A stretch of 40,623 nucleotides of DNA from an uncultured Oscillospiraceae bacterium (GCA_947624895.1 CANQMK010000007.1:1-40623), one strand, 5' to 3'. Positions 17,220 to 25,486 are shown, numbered from the stretch's first letter. The notes: a model not told the origin generated them from the sequence alone. Translations and numbers: made by a program.

Positions 17220-17525
17220 TTATTGCAGGAAAGAGAGATAGTTCCGACGGCCATACAAAATTCGATGGATCTGAACCGTATCCCCGTTCACGATGTAAAA
17301 GACCAAATAGTTCTCCACGACAAGGTAACGGTAGCCCTTGGCGGCAAGTGTCAAATCCTTGATATGGGGGCATCGCTCCGGCATGGAGGAGAGACTGCTG
17401 ATCTGCTCAGTCAGCAAATCATAGTAGCGGAGGGCCGCTTGCGGCGACAATGTGTTGAGGTAGTCGATGATATCCAGCAGGTCTTTCTCCGCGGCAGGAT
17501 ATATCTTTACCTTATACTGTTCCAT
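17220..17525 (-). CDS. ParE/RelE-superfamily toxin
   Basis: This 101-residue protein opens with YKVKIYPAAEKDLLDIIDYL and ends with the beta-rich HRILYGRRNYLSFLQ of ParE/RelE proteins, including the internal phrase YRYLVVENYLVFYIV. Such toxins poison gyrase (ParE) or cut ribosome-bound mRNA (RelE); which one cannot be told from sequence alone, though the C-terminal YGRR fits the ParE-like plasmid-stabilisation type. It overlaps the antitoxin gene by 14 bp and likely stabilises the element. Confidence 0.9.
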   Translation of the reverse strand: MEQYKVKIYPAAEKDLLDIIDYLNTLSPQAALRYYDLLTEQISSLSSMPERCPHIKDLTLAAKGYRYLVVENYLVFYIVNGDTVQIHRILYGRRNYLSFLQ

Positions 17526-17784
17526 GCACTTGCTCCCTCAACTGACGTGCCAGCGCCGCAAAGTCCTTGCCCTCCGCGCCCTCGGCAATCTCCTGCTCCG
17601 CCACTGCCAGTTTGCTGTACAGGTCGATCAGTCCCTGGAGCCGCTCATATTCCTCGACGCTCATTACCACCATGTCGCCTGTTCCGTTGCGGGTGATATA
17701 AACCGGCTCACGGGTCTGGTGACAAAACTCGGAGATCTCATTGGCACTGTTTCTCAAATCAGAGATCGGACGAATAATTGGCAT
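17512..17784 (-). CDS. Phd/YefM-family antitoxin
   Basis: The 90-residue product starts at the ATG at 17784 behind GAAGGAGG. It has the Phd/YefM N-terminal DNA-binding fold (PIIRPISDLRNSANEISEF, then REPVYITRNGTGDMVVMSVE) and an acidic/Ala-rich C-terminal helix that would cover the toxin. Members repress their own operon as a complex with toxin; the palindrome over the -10 box (17801-17830) fits this. Confidence 0.9.
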   Translation of the reverse strand: MPIIRPISDLRNSANEISEFCHQTREPVYITRNGTGDMVVMSVEEYERLQGLIDLYSKLAVAEQEIAEGAEGKDFAALARQLREQVHGTV

Positions 17785-17800
17785 AGGTGCCACCTCCTTC

Positions 17801-17836
17801 TTTACTAAGTATAGCAAAATAATGAGTAAATATCAA
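17801..17836 (-). promoter_or_regulatory. Antitoxin-toxin promoter with overlapping palindromic operator
   Basis: On the minus strand TTGATA (17831-17836) and TATACT (17808-17813) are 17 bp apart, an almost consensus sigma-A promoter ending 24 bp before the antitoxin start. The inverted repeat TTTACT/AGTAAA (17801-17806 with 17825-17830) brackets the -10 box, as expected for autorepression by the Phd-type protein. Confidence 0.75.
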
Positions 17837-17924
17837 CATAAATTTGCAACCCTCTCTAAGCGATATTAAAAGAATGTGGCTTGCTTCGATAAGAAAATCT
17901 TTAGTAGGACATTCCAGTTTCAAA

Positions 17925-18140
17925 GTTGAGAAAACCTCACCTATTCAGCCGAGAGCAGGGATGTTACAATGGGGCTGTATTTCAGGGCGGAGTATGAAAG
18001 GGCGGAGTATAGAAGGGAGGACGGTGAGCAAGCAGGGGCGTAGCGCGCCCCCACGCACCGGCCAGAAACGACCTGGAAACATGATAAATGGATGAAGAAA
18101 ACCGCAAGTGATCCTATGGGAAAATTGCGGTTCTTTTTTT
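17925..18140 (+). promoter_or_regulatory. Leader element copy A (promoter, iterons, hairpins, terminator)
   Basis: The first 158 bp (to 18082) match 36315-36472 with only four differences. In order it has an extended -10 box TGTTACAAT (17962-17970); three 15-bp repeats starting at 17985, 18000 and 18015; an outer stem CGGTG/CACCG around a GGGGCG/CGCCCC hairpin (18022-18060); and a terminator at 18100-18140, just before the helicase ribosome site. A short ORF from 17994 reads MKGRSIEGRTVSK and runs on to 18095. The design suggests expression of the helicase operon depends on antitermination or attenuation. The trigger is unknown. Confidence 0.75.
18100..18140 (+). terminator. Leader terminator A upstream of the helicase gene
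   Basis: AACCGCAA (18100-18107) pairs with TTGCGGTT (18125-18132), and seven Ts follow at 18134-18140. It lies between the leader and the ribosome site of the helicase gene, so read-through must be regulated or partial. The equivalent hairpin at 36490 keeps pairing while its outer pair changes from A-T to G-C. Confidence 0.85.
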
Positions 18141-18169
18141 GTCCAGAAATGAAAGGAGAAGCCACATGA

Positions 18170-21100
18170 ATGACGCAAAGTAAATTGATTGAGGCAAGCT
18201 ATTTCGACCCGGCGGCCCAGGTGCGCCTGACTGTCTACGCAGACACCATCATTACGGATCGGACGCCCCAGGAAGGCGAGATCATCACCGCCATCCGCTT
18301 CGGCGGCTATCCGGAGGTGACCCGGGCCATGTCGGACGCCATCTATGGTGGAGCAACCATTGATGTCCAGCGTGATGGCAAAACAGAGCATCTCAAAAGT
18401 GTGGCCAAAGGCTATCGCCGACAGCTCTCCCATGATGGGATCTATGCCGCGGCGACCCTCATGGCCAATGATGACGCTCAAGCGGCAGTGGAAGAAGAGG
18501 AGGATGATGAAGAAGGAAACAGATTAACTCAGTCCCGGAAGTGCTACATCTTCTGCCCGGCTGGCGACAAGGACCGCCTGTTTGAGGAACTGGATCACAA
18601 GACGGCGGCTCCCCTCATCCCGGAATTTTGGGACTATGTTCTGGACGAGCTGACCGCCCGCGGTTTCCTCCGCAAACTGAAGGTGACCTCCAGCAAGGAA
18701 AAACTGGACGCCTGGGTGCTGGAGCTGCTGCCTGACGACGCCAACGTGGTCCAAGTTCTGGAGGACGGCCTGAAGAATGGGAAGATCGCCATACCCCACG
18801 CCGATCCAGCCGTCCCGGATGGCTTTGAGAACGTGAACTCGGTCACCAGCTACCTCAATACCTTTGGCGTAACAGTAGCTGACCGTATCCGCAACCAGTT
18901 CACCCCTCTCTTTGACCCGGCCACCGAACCGCTCTCCGAGGAGGTGCTGGCCATCAACGGTTATGTGCAGGAAAAGGCGGGCTACTCTCTCTACGATGCC
19001 CAGCTTGCCGTAGCCGAGGCCACCAAGCGGCAGCTCGCCAGAAAGGGGACGGCACTCATCATTGCTGAATGCGGCTCCGGCAAGACCAAGATCGGCGCCA
19101 CGGCCCTGGGCGCGCTCTACGGAATGTGGGCAGCCCAAAAGCAGGGGAGACGACAGAAATCCTTCGGGCTGGTGATGTGCCCCTCCCATATGACCCGAAA
19201 GTGGGTGCGGGAGATCGGGGAAACACTGCCGGATACCTTTGCGATGGTGGTCAAGAGCATCACAGACCTGAACAGGCTCTACGCCTTGTATGAGGCCGGA
19301 GAGCGAAGCGTCTATGCCGTGTTCAGCAAGGAAAAAGCCAGAGACGGCTATATGCGCTACCCTGCCGTCACCTGGAACCAGCGGAAGAAGGGCTTCGTCT
19401 GCCCGGACTGCCTGGAGCCAGTGGAAATGGAGATCAGCGAAGACGGCACAAAATACATGGTGAACGCAGACCAGTTCTTTTTCCTGAACGAGCACAAGAA
19501 GAATCACAAGTGCCCCCATTGTGGGGCCGTGCTGTGGGCCCCGGTAAGTCCCCAGGTCAAGAGCGGATGGGTCAAGATCGGCGGCTATGGCTGGGTCTAC
19601 CGGGACAAAGCGGCAAAGCACCTGGAGCGGACGAAAAACGCCAGTGTGCTGGCCCAACTGGAGGAGATCGTCGCCCGCCCGGAGGGCCATTACCTGGCAA
19701 AGGGCGCACAACGGCGGTGTCCGCTGAGCACCTACATCAAAAAGAAGATGAAGGGGAAGATCGGCGGCCTGCTGTGCGATGAGCTCCACGAATACAACAA
19801 CGCCAGCGGCCAGGGTGACGCAATGGCTGAGATCTACGGTGTGGCGAAGCTGTTCGTGGGCATGACCGCGACCCTCATCAACGGGTACAGCTCCGGGATC
19901 TTCCACCTTCTCTACCGGCTGACCCCGGGGCTGATGCTGAAGGACGGAAAATCCTACCGGAAGCCAAGCGACTTCGACGCGGAGTACGGGGTGGTGGAGA
20001 ACGTCTACTCCACCAGCGACGGTGACTACAACTCCAACCGGCGAACCACCAAGCGGAGAACCAAGAGCAAACAGTTGCCCGGTGTGTCCCCACTGGTGTA
20101 TTCCCGATTCCTGTTGGAGTATTGCTCCTTTCTGTCTCTTTCGGACATGGGCAAAAACCTTCCGGACTACGAAGAGATCCCCATCGCGCTGAAGTTGCCC
20201 GACGAAGTGTGGGATGAGTACAGGAGTCTGGAGCGCGAGCTCAGAGAAGTTCTCAAGGGGGACCGGAAGATAGCGCAGAAGATACTGTCCGCCTACATGG
20301 GCCTGCTGACGGTCTATCCCGATCAGCCTTACGACCAACCTCCCGTCATCCATCCTATTAAGGGCTACCACATCGTGGACCCGGAGGACAAAGGGTGCTT
20401 TGACGACATCCTCCCCAAGGAGGAAAAGACCCTGGAAATCGTTCGGGCGAAGGTGGCCGCTGGGGAACGGGTGCTGGTGTATACCAGTTGGACCCGGACG
20501 GACTCTCAGCAGAAACTCCTGAAACTGCTCCGCTCAGAGGGTTACCGCACGGAGATCCTTACGCCACAAATTCCCCCGGAGAAGCGAGAAGCGTGGGTGG
20601 AAAAACAGGTCAAAGCTGGGCTCCAGGTACTCATCACCAACCCCCGGTGTGTGGAAACGGGCCTGGATCTCAACGACTTTACCACCCTCATTTTTTACAG
20701 CATGGGTTACAACCTGTTCACTCTGCGGCAGGCGTCCCGCCGTTCCTGGCGGATCAACCAGACCGCGCCCCGGGTGGAGGTCTATATGCTCTACTACGCC
20801 GACACCATGCAGGCCAAGGCTATGAAGCTGATGGCCTCCAAGCTGGCGGTGGCGGGTATCATTGAAGGCTCCCTCACCGATGAAGGCTTGGCCGCCATGA
20901 GCGACGTGAAGGACATGACCTCCCAAATGGCGAAGGAATTGGCCCTCGGGATCAAGGACAATGTGGAGGACATCGCCGCCGCATTCAAGAAAATGGCCAT
21001 CATCAACCCGGAACGGGAAACACAAGATCCTTCGGCGCCCAAGGTGACCGCCGCCACGGCGGAACTGCCAGCGAAAGTTGCCACATCCGTTGCCGTGCCC

Positions 21101-21238
21101 CGCTCTGCGGACGCCGGAGGCAAGCGATCGCTGTACGAGGGTTTGCTGGAGCGAACAATGGAAGACCAGAAAAAGAAGAAGTCGAAGAAAGTGGTGGTGA
21201 ATGAAAACCAGCTCACTCTCTTCGACTTTGCCGCGTAG
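18170..21238 (+). CDS. SF2 DExH helicase with C-terminal clamp-binding motif
   Basis: A 1022-residue helicase read from the ATG at 18170. A five-codon ORF (MNDAK, from 18166) has better spacing to AAAGGAG and overlaps this start, so translation may be coupled. Residues 1-270 are an N-terminal region with an acidic block (EEEEDDEEG). The motor has Walker A CGSGKT (301-306), DELH (537-540), MTATL, and in the second lobe SWTRTDS, TNPRCVETGLDL and a RQASRRSWRINQ motif VI, as in SNF2-like enzymes of ICEs. Two Cys pairs (CPDC, CPHC; about 410-455) suggest a zinc ribbon between motifs I and II. The end, QLTLF at 1014-1018, matches the bacterial beta-clamp-binding consensus, and a DnaN-like gene follows 16 bp later. 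Likely role: remodelling or replication of the element's DNA. Confidence 0.9.
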   Translation: MTQSKLIEASYFDPAAQVRLTVYADTIITDRTPQEGEIITAIRFGGYPEVTRAMSDAIYGGATIDVQRDGKTEHLKSVAKGYRRQLSHDGIYAAATLMANDDAQAAVEEEEDDEEGNRLTQSRKCYIFCPAGDKDRLFEELDHKTAAPLIPEFWDYVLDELTARGFLRKLKVTSSKEKLDAWVLELLPDDANVVQVLEDGLKNGKIAIPHADPAVPDGFENVNSVTSYLNTFGVTVADRIRNQFTPLFDPATEPLSEEVLAINGYVQEKAGYSLYDAQLAVAEATKRQLARKGTALIIAECGSGKTKIGATALGALYGMWAAQKQGRRQKSFGLVMCPSHMTRKWVREIGETLPDTFAMVVKSITDLNRLYALYEAGERSVYAVFSKEKARDGYMRYPAVTWNQRKKGFVCPDCLEPVEMEISEDGTKYMVNADQFFFLNEHKKNHKCPHCGAVLWAPVSPQVKSGWVKIGGYGWVYRDKAAKHLERTKNASVLAQLEEIVARPEGHYLAKGAQRRCPLSTYIKKKMKGKIGGLLCDELHEYNNASGQGDAMAEIYGVAKLFVGMTATLINGYSSGIFHLLYRLTPGLMLKDGKSYRKPSDFDAEYGVVENVYSTSDGDYNSNRRTTKRRTKSKQLPGVSPLVYSRFLLEYCSFLSLSDMGKNLPDYEEIPIALKLPDEVWDEYRSLERELREVLKGDRKIAQKILSAYMGLLTVYPDQPYDQPPVIHPIKGYHIVDPEDKGCFDDILPKEEKTLEIVRAKVAAGERVLVYTSWTRTDSQQKLLKLLRSEGYRTEILTPQIPPEKREAWVEKQVKAGLQVLITNPRCVETGLDLNDFTTLIFYSMGYNLFTLRQASRRSWRINQTAPRVEVYMLYYADTMQAKAMKLMASKLAVAGIIEGSLTDEGLAAMSDVKDMTSQMAKELALGIKDNVEDIAAAFKKMAIINPERETQDPSAPKVTAATAELPAKVATSVAVPRSADAGGKRSLYEGLLERTMEDQKKKKSKKVVVNENQLTLFDFAA

Positions 21239-21254
21239 TTAGGAGGAAAACACT

Positions 21255-22367
21255 TTGAATGTTGTGATAAACCGAATGGAACTGCTCTCGGCGGCCAAAC
21301 GCGCCGCCAACATTGCCCCCGCGGAATCCCCCTTGGATGTACTCCGGGGGGTGCTGTTGGAGACCGATACCGCGGCCATGACCCTGAGCGCCACCAATCT
21401 GGAGGTGGCCTTGGAACAAAAGGTCCCCTGTGAGTCCGAGGGCAGCGACGCCCTGGTCATCAGCGCCCGGCTGTTCGCGGAGGTCGTGGAAAAACTGGAT
21501 GGAGAGCGGGTGACGCTTTTCCGCCAGGGTGAGCGCCAAAACCTAACCATCAAGGGGGGCGAGGCCGCCTTTAACCTGAATGTCTGGGAAAAGGGTAGCT
21601 TTCCCAAGGTGGAGATCCCCTTCCCGGAGGATACGGTAAAGGTCACCGGCATCCCCAGCATGGCCAAGCGGACGGTGTTTGCCGTAGACCCCAGAAATGA
21701 CCAACCCCTGCTCAAGAGCGTCAATCTCATGTTTACCCAGACCGGCCTGCGCTCTGTGGGCAGTGATGGGAACTGTATCGTGAGCGCCAAGGGGGACGAC
21801 AAGAGCACCGGCGACATCAGCTTGCTCCTTCCGGCCACATCTTTGACGCGGCTGGCGCGGCTGTGCAGCGACAAGGACGAATTCCAGGTGGGTACCACTG
21901 GAAAGGCCATCGTGTTCTTCCGGGAGAACTTTGCGTACAGCGCGCGGCTCATGGAGGGCAGCTATATCGACAGCACCCGCCTGTTTGAGTCGCTGGTCAA
22001 CACCTTTACTGTCCTGACTGATGTGACGGACCTGCGCAAGGCCCTTCTTGCTGCTACCGCCATCGACCAAAGCGGCAAGGTGAAGCTGTCTTTTACGGGC
22101 AACGAGCTGGCTTTGACCACCACAGGAGAGAGCGGGGACGGCTCCTCATCGCTGGAGATCATACCTCTGACGGGAACGCCCCATGGGGAGTATTGGTACC
22201 AGACGAACAAGCTCTCCGCTTGTCTCGCCTCCCTGACTGGGACGGTCACTCTGGGTGTGGCCCAGGGCGGGATGCTCACCCTGTCCACCGCCGAGGCCCG
22301 CTATATGCAGAACGGTCTCCGTGTCACCGCTCCGGCTGTGAAAGCAACCAAGCGGAAGGCCGCGTGA
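21255..22367 (+). CDS. DnaN-like sliding clamp, first copy
   Basis: The 370-residue product starts at the TTG at 21255, 8 nt after AGGAGG. Length and pattern match the DNA polymerase III beta clamp: three similar domains, starting INRMELLSAAKRAANI, with a first-domain SATNLEVALEQKV, a middle-domain TRLARLCSDKDEFQVGTTGK and GSYIDSTRLF (the family's G-YP/I-D region), and a shortened end. The normal DnaN C-terminus (pocket residues MPMRL) is replaced by NGLRVTAPAVKATKRKAA, so the partner-binding pocket may differ. The clamp would encircle DNA and could tether the upstream helicase. It is an element-encoded paralogue, not the chromosomal gene, judging by its neighbours. Confidence 0.85.
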   Translation: MNVVINRMELLSAAKRAANIAPAESPLDVLRGVLLETDTAAMTLSATNLEVALEQKVPCESEGSDALVISARLFAEVVEKLDGERVTLFRQGERQNLTIKGGEAAFNLNVWEKGSFPKVEIPFPEDTVKVTGIPSMAKRTVFAVDPRNDQPLLKSVNLMFTQTGLRSVGSDGNCIVSAKGDDKSTGDISLLLPATSLTRLARLCSDKDEFQVGTTGKAIVFFRENFAYSARLMEGSYIDSTRLFESLVNTFTVLTDVTDLRKALLAATAIDQSGKVKLSFTGNELALTTTGESGDGSSSLEIIPLTGTPHGEYWYQTNKLSACLASLTGTVTLGVAQGGMLTLSTAEARYMQNGLRVTAPAVKATKRKAA

Positions 22368-22379
22368 GGAGGGGTGCGT

Positions 22380-22778
22380 TTGGAAATACCCAGCATTTGC
22401 CGCTACTGTGGCGGAGTGATCAAGTTGGTGCCTGCCGTTTCCATTTACGGAGCGGCGTCCGCGAAACGGCTGGGGTTGGAGCGTGAGCATATCTACCAAT
22501 GCCAGAACTGCAACGCCCGGGTGGGCTGTCACAAAGGCACTACCCGTCCCCTGGGCGATGTGGCCAACGAGGTTTTGAGGCTCAAGCGGATGGAGACCCA
22601 CCAGGTCTTTGACAGCTTTTGGAGGAACCATAACATGAGCCGTACCGCCGCCTACCGCTGGCTGGCAAAGCGGATGGAGCTGCCAGAGAGCAAGGCCCAC
22701 ATCGGCGGCTTTGAGATGGATCAATGCCAGCGGGTCATCGACCTGTGCCGGCAGGAACAGATGAAGGAGGTTGCCTGA
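22380..22778 (+). CDS. Zinc-finger protein, DUF3268-like
   Basis: The 132-residue product is read from the TTG at 22380, 6 nt after AGGAGG; the GTG at 22374 is too close to that site. The start CRYCGG and CQNCNARVGCHKGT give four or five cysteines with a zinc-ribbon look, followed by RPLGDVANEVLR, the signature arrangement of the DUF3268 zinc-finger family common in phages and ICEs. The second half contains a helix-turn-helix-like stretch (SRTAAYRWLAKRMEL). DNA binding is plausible; the function of the family is not known. Confidence 0.75.
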   Translation: MEIPSICRYCGGVIKLVPAVSIYGAASAKRLGLEREHIYQCQNCNARVGCHKGTTRPLGDVANEVLRLKRMETHQVFDSFWRNHNMSRTAAYRWLAKRMELPESKAHIGGFEMDQCQRVIDLCRQEQMKEVA

Positions 22779-22779
22779 A

Positions 22780-23079
22780 ATGGCAGTAAATCAAGTGACG
22801 GTCTATACCATCGTGTCCACCGGCGTTGATGTTGACCGCGGCTTCTTTCCAAACCCTAGTACCAGAGGAAGTTACCTCTCGGAAGCGCGGGCCAGGGAGG
22901 AGTTGGATCGGTTGATCGCTGAGGAAAAAGACGAGTTGGATGACCGCTACGATAAGGAGGATCGCGGAGAGGATCATTGGGAGATGTTTCAGGACGGCTA
23001 TGGTGCCGCCCTCTTTTCCCGGTTGGAGATCCTGTCCTCGGAACTGAACAGCGAGGGAGGTGATTTGCGAGATGAATAA
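22780..23079 (+). CDS. Small acidic protein of unknown function
   Basis: This 99-residue protein starts at the ATG at 22780, 10 nt after AAGGAGG. It begins with a beta-like stretch (VTVYTIVSTGVDVDRGFF) and continues as a long charged helix (ARAREELDRLIAEEKDELDD). No family recognised. It overlaps the next gene by 8 bp and belongs to the helicase operon. Its size and acidity would suit a DNA mimic or an adaptor, but nothing in the sequence shows that. Confidence 0.75.
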   Translation: MAVNQVTVYTIVSTGVDVDRGFFPNPSTRGSYLSEARAREELDRLIAEEKDELDDRYDKEDRGEDHWEMFQDGYGAALFSRLEILSSELNSEGGDLRDE

Positions 23080-23614
23080 GCGTATTGGGGACGGCCCGCA
23101 CCGTTTTCCCTGTACCAGCTGTCAGGACCACTTTCAATTTATGGAGCGGCTGCCGCGGAAAAAGAAGGGCATCACCATGCACATGGGCGAACGCTACTGC
23201 ATGGCGGCAAAAAAGCCCCGGAAGTTCAGACGGGGCGATCCCAAGGTATATGTTCCGTCTTGGTGCCCCAAAAAGAAAAGCCCCCGGGAGCTGCGCATTT
23301 ATGGCTTCAAGTCTACCCGAGACTGGCTCTTTCACCTGGAAGAGTGCAAAGTCGCCGGGCAAGACGCGCTCCCCTCTGGGTGGCGCTATGCCGTGGAGTA
23401 CGAACTCCATACCGACCTGTCCGCCCAGGACTTTTGGAGAGGTCTGCGGACCCAAACGGCTGCGAGCCTGTTGGGCGCGGTAGTCCACCGTTACCATGTG
23501 GTGGAGATCGACGACGGCGTGCAGCCGGTATTCTTCTACTGTACCGACAAAGGATTCAAAGTCCTGCCTTTTTTCAACGCCACGGAAGCCCGCAAGAACA
23601 AGAAGGAAGAATAG
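23072..23614 (+). CDS. Unknown basic protein with N-terminal CxxC
   Basis: The 180-residue product is read from the ATG at 23072, behind GGGAGGTGA. The N-terminus holds CTSC and a further Cys at about 44 and 66 with many Lys/Arg, compatible with a small metal-binding, nucleic-acid-contacting domain. The rest is mixed alpha/beta (RDWLFHLEECKVAGQDAL, VVEIDDGVQPVFFYCTDKGF) and ends in a basic tail. No family recognised. It lies between two small unknown genes and the MoxR gene. Confidence 0.7.
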   Translation: MNKRIGDGPHRFPCTSCQDHFQFMERLPRKKKGITMHMGERYCMAAKKPRKFRRGDPKVYVPSWCPKKKSPRELRIYGFKSTRDWLFHLEECKVAGQDALPSGWRYAVEYELHTDLSAQDFWRGLRTQTAASLLGAVVHRYHVVEIDDGVQPVFFYCTDKGFKVLPFFNATEARKNKKEE

Positions 23615-23648
23615 GCGTTTTGTGAGCACATCAATAAGGAGAGTGACC

Positions 23649-24992
23649 ATGTTAAGAGATAAAATGCTGGCCGTCATGGCCGATGTCAACGCCCAGGTGG
23701 CCGAGCGGGAGGAGCTGGTAGAGGCCATTGCCATCGCCCTGCTCACCCGTAAAAACCTCTTTATCCTGGGCGCCCCCGGTCAGGCCAAGAGCTTCGCTAT
23801 CAACCAGTTCCGTGCCCGGATCACCGGCGCCCGGCAGTTCGAGCGGCTGCTGTCCAAGCAGACCGATGAGGAACAGCTTTTCGGGCGTATCGACCTCAGC
23901 AGCCTGATCCCCGGCGGAGTGCCCCAGGCTGTGCTGGACAAGGATCCCCGGTATCAGGAGATGTGCCGCAGTCTGAAAGCCCACCTTGAAAGCGGTAAGG
24001 ACTGCGGCGACCTGCCCGAACAGATGGAGCGGCACCGCAAGGCCCTGTCTGCCCTCTATAGCGGGGAACCCCAGGTGAACACCGCCGGAAAGCTCCCGGA
24101 GGCGGACATCTGCTTCCTGGATGAGATCTTTAAGTGTAACGATGGGGTGCTCAACTCCCTGCTCACGGCCCTCAATGAGCGCAAATACACTAACGAGGGC
24201 CGCACCTACCCCATTCCCACCATCTCCTTCTTTGCGGCGTCTAACGAGATCCCCAACTTCAGCGACACTCAGGAGAAGATCCTGGAGGCCCTCTATGACC
24301 GGCTGGAGCTGAAGGTGGTGACGGAGGAGATCGCCCAGCGGGAGAACCGAATGGCCGTGCTGAAGAACAAGCAGGCCGGAGGCCATGGCGTAGTCTCTGC
24401 CAACATCACGCTGGATGACCTGACTGCGATGCAGAGAGAGGTGGCGGCAATCCCGGTGCCGGATGCCGTCAATGACCTGGCGGACGACCTTCTCTGTGTT
24501 CTCCGTAAGGACGGTATCCGTGTGTCTGACCGTAAGTATCTGAACTACTATCCCCTGGCCCAAGCCAAGGCATGGCTGGAGGACCACCAGCAGGTGGAGC
24601 CGCAGGATCTCCTGATTTTGAAGCACTACCTCTGGAAAAAGCCCGCCGACCGGTCTAAGGTGGCGTCTGTTTTGGAACGGATGTGCATCAATCCTCTGCA
24701 GGACAAGGTGGACAACATCCGCGCTATGGCGGCAGAGGCCAAGGAGGACTTTGACGCCGCGGCTGCGGATGCGGAGAAGCCTACCGCCGGGAGCAGGGCC
24801 CTGATCAAGCTCCGGGGTGAGCTGGTTCGGCTCTATCATATGCAGAAGGAGGTGGAGGCCGCCGCCCAGACCGACGCCGAGAAAGCCCTGGCCGCGCAAC
24901 TCCTCTCCGACCTGGAGGATGTGAGCCGTAAGGCCCATGAGACCGTGGGCTTCACCTACGCGCCGCTCCCCCAACTGGATGCGTTGCAGTAA
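23649..24992 (+). CDS. MoxR/RavA-family AAA+ ATPase
   Basis: The 447-residue AAA+ protein starts at the ATG at 23649, 10 nt after AAGGAG. It has Walker A GAPGQAKS (41-48), Walker B CFLDEIFK (Asp158-Glu159), and the MoxR-type NSLLTALNER and FFAASNEIPN that follow. The C-terminal half is helical, with an ISxxKxLNYY-like SDRKYLNYYPLAQAKAWL that resembles the RavA lid. Such ATPases work as chaperones with a VWA partner, here encoded at 25703, with the SSB gene and a small ORF in between. The likely job is to remodel a complex of the element's replication or transfer machinery. Confidence 0.9.
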   Translation: MLRDKMLAVMADVNAQVAEREELVEAIAIALLTRKNLFILGAPGQAKSFAINQFRARITGARQFERLLSKQTDEEQLFGRIDLSSLIPGGVPQAVLDKDPRYQEMCRSLKAHLESGKDCGDLPEQMERHRKALSALYSGEPQVNTAGKLPEADICFLDEIFKCNDGVLNSLLTALNERKYTNEGRTYPIPTISFFAASNEIPNFSDTQEKILEALYDRLELKVVTEEIAQRENRMAVLKNKQAGGHGVVSANITLDDLTAMQREVAAIPVPDAVNDLADDLLCVLRKDGIRVSDRKYLNYYPLAQAKAWLEDHQQVEPQDLLILKHYLWKKPADRSKVASVLERMCINPLQDKVDNIRAMAAEAKEDFDAAAADAEKPTAGSRALIKLRGELVRLYHMQKEVEAAAQTDAEKALAAQLLSDLEDVSRKAHETVGFTYAPLPQLDALQ

Positions 24993-25031
24993 CCAACCAC
25001 ACTACATCATCAATTTTGGAGGTAATCTACT

Positions 25032-25454
25032 ATGTTAAATCACATCACCGTCATGGGTCGGCTGGTGGCCGATCCTGAACTGCGAAACACCGACAGCGGC
25101 ACCCCCGTGTGCAGCTTCCGCATTGCCTGTGACCGGGACTACAAGCCCAAGGATGGGGAGCGGGAGACCGACTTCATCAATGTGGTGGCCTGGCGGAGCA
25201 CCGCGGAGTTCGTGAGCAAGTTCTTCTCCAAGGGCCGCGCGGCCATCGTGGACGGGCGGCTTCAGATCCGGGCCTACACCGACAAGGAAGGCAACAAGCG
25301 TACCGCCGCCGAAATCGTGGCCGGAAGCGTCTATTTTGGCGATTCCAAGCCCAAGGATGGCGGCGAACAGGAGCCTTCCGCCTATCATGGCGGGGAACTC
25401 CCCGATGATTTTGCCCCCGACCTGGAGGACGATGACGGCAATTTGCCGTTCTAA
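25032..25454 (+). CDS. ssb: Single-stranded DNA-binding protein
   Basis: The 140-residue protein starts at the ATG at 25032, preceded by TTTGGAGGTAA. The OB fold occupies residues 1-108 (MLNHITVMGRLVADPEL, then FINVVAWRSTAEFV and RAAIVDGRLQIRAYTDKEG). The short acidic tail ends in DDDGNLPF, very close to the consensus DDDIPF tail by which SSB recruits helicases, nucleases and primases. It probably coats single-stranded DNA formed during conjugation or replication. A strong stem-loop without a T tract follows. Confidence 0.95.
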   Translation: MLNHITVMGRLVADPELRNTDSGTPVCSFRIACDRDYKPKDGERETDFINVVAWRSTAEFVSKFFSKGRAAIVDGRLQIRAYTDKEGNKRTAAEIVAGSVYFGDSKPKDGGEQEPSAYHGGELPDDFAPDLEDDDGNLPF

Positions 25455-25486
25455 CCTGTCCGGCCTGCCCGGCGTACAAAACCCGC

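Noticed and set aside
17844..18095. 83-codon ORF through leader copy A as a normal protein gene
   Set aside because: Its 5' part is not in copy B, and copy B has a TAG in the shared part. Only the short MKGRSIEGRTVSK portion is common, so it is treated as a possible leader peptide.
18524..20371. 615-codon minus-strand frame across the helicase gene
   Set aside because: Mirror of a strongly biased coding strand; no recognisable domain, and the + strand has all helicase motifs.
23652..24974. 440-codon minus-strand frame over the MoxR gene
   Set aside because: Shadow frame of GC-rich coding DNA; the + strand has AAA+ motifs and a good ribosome site.
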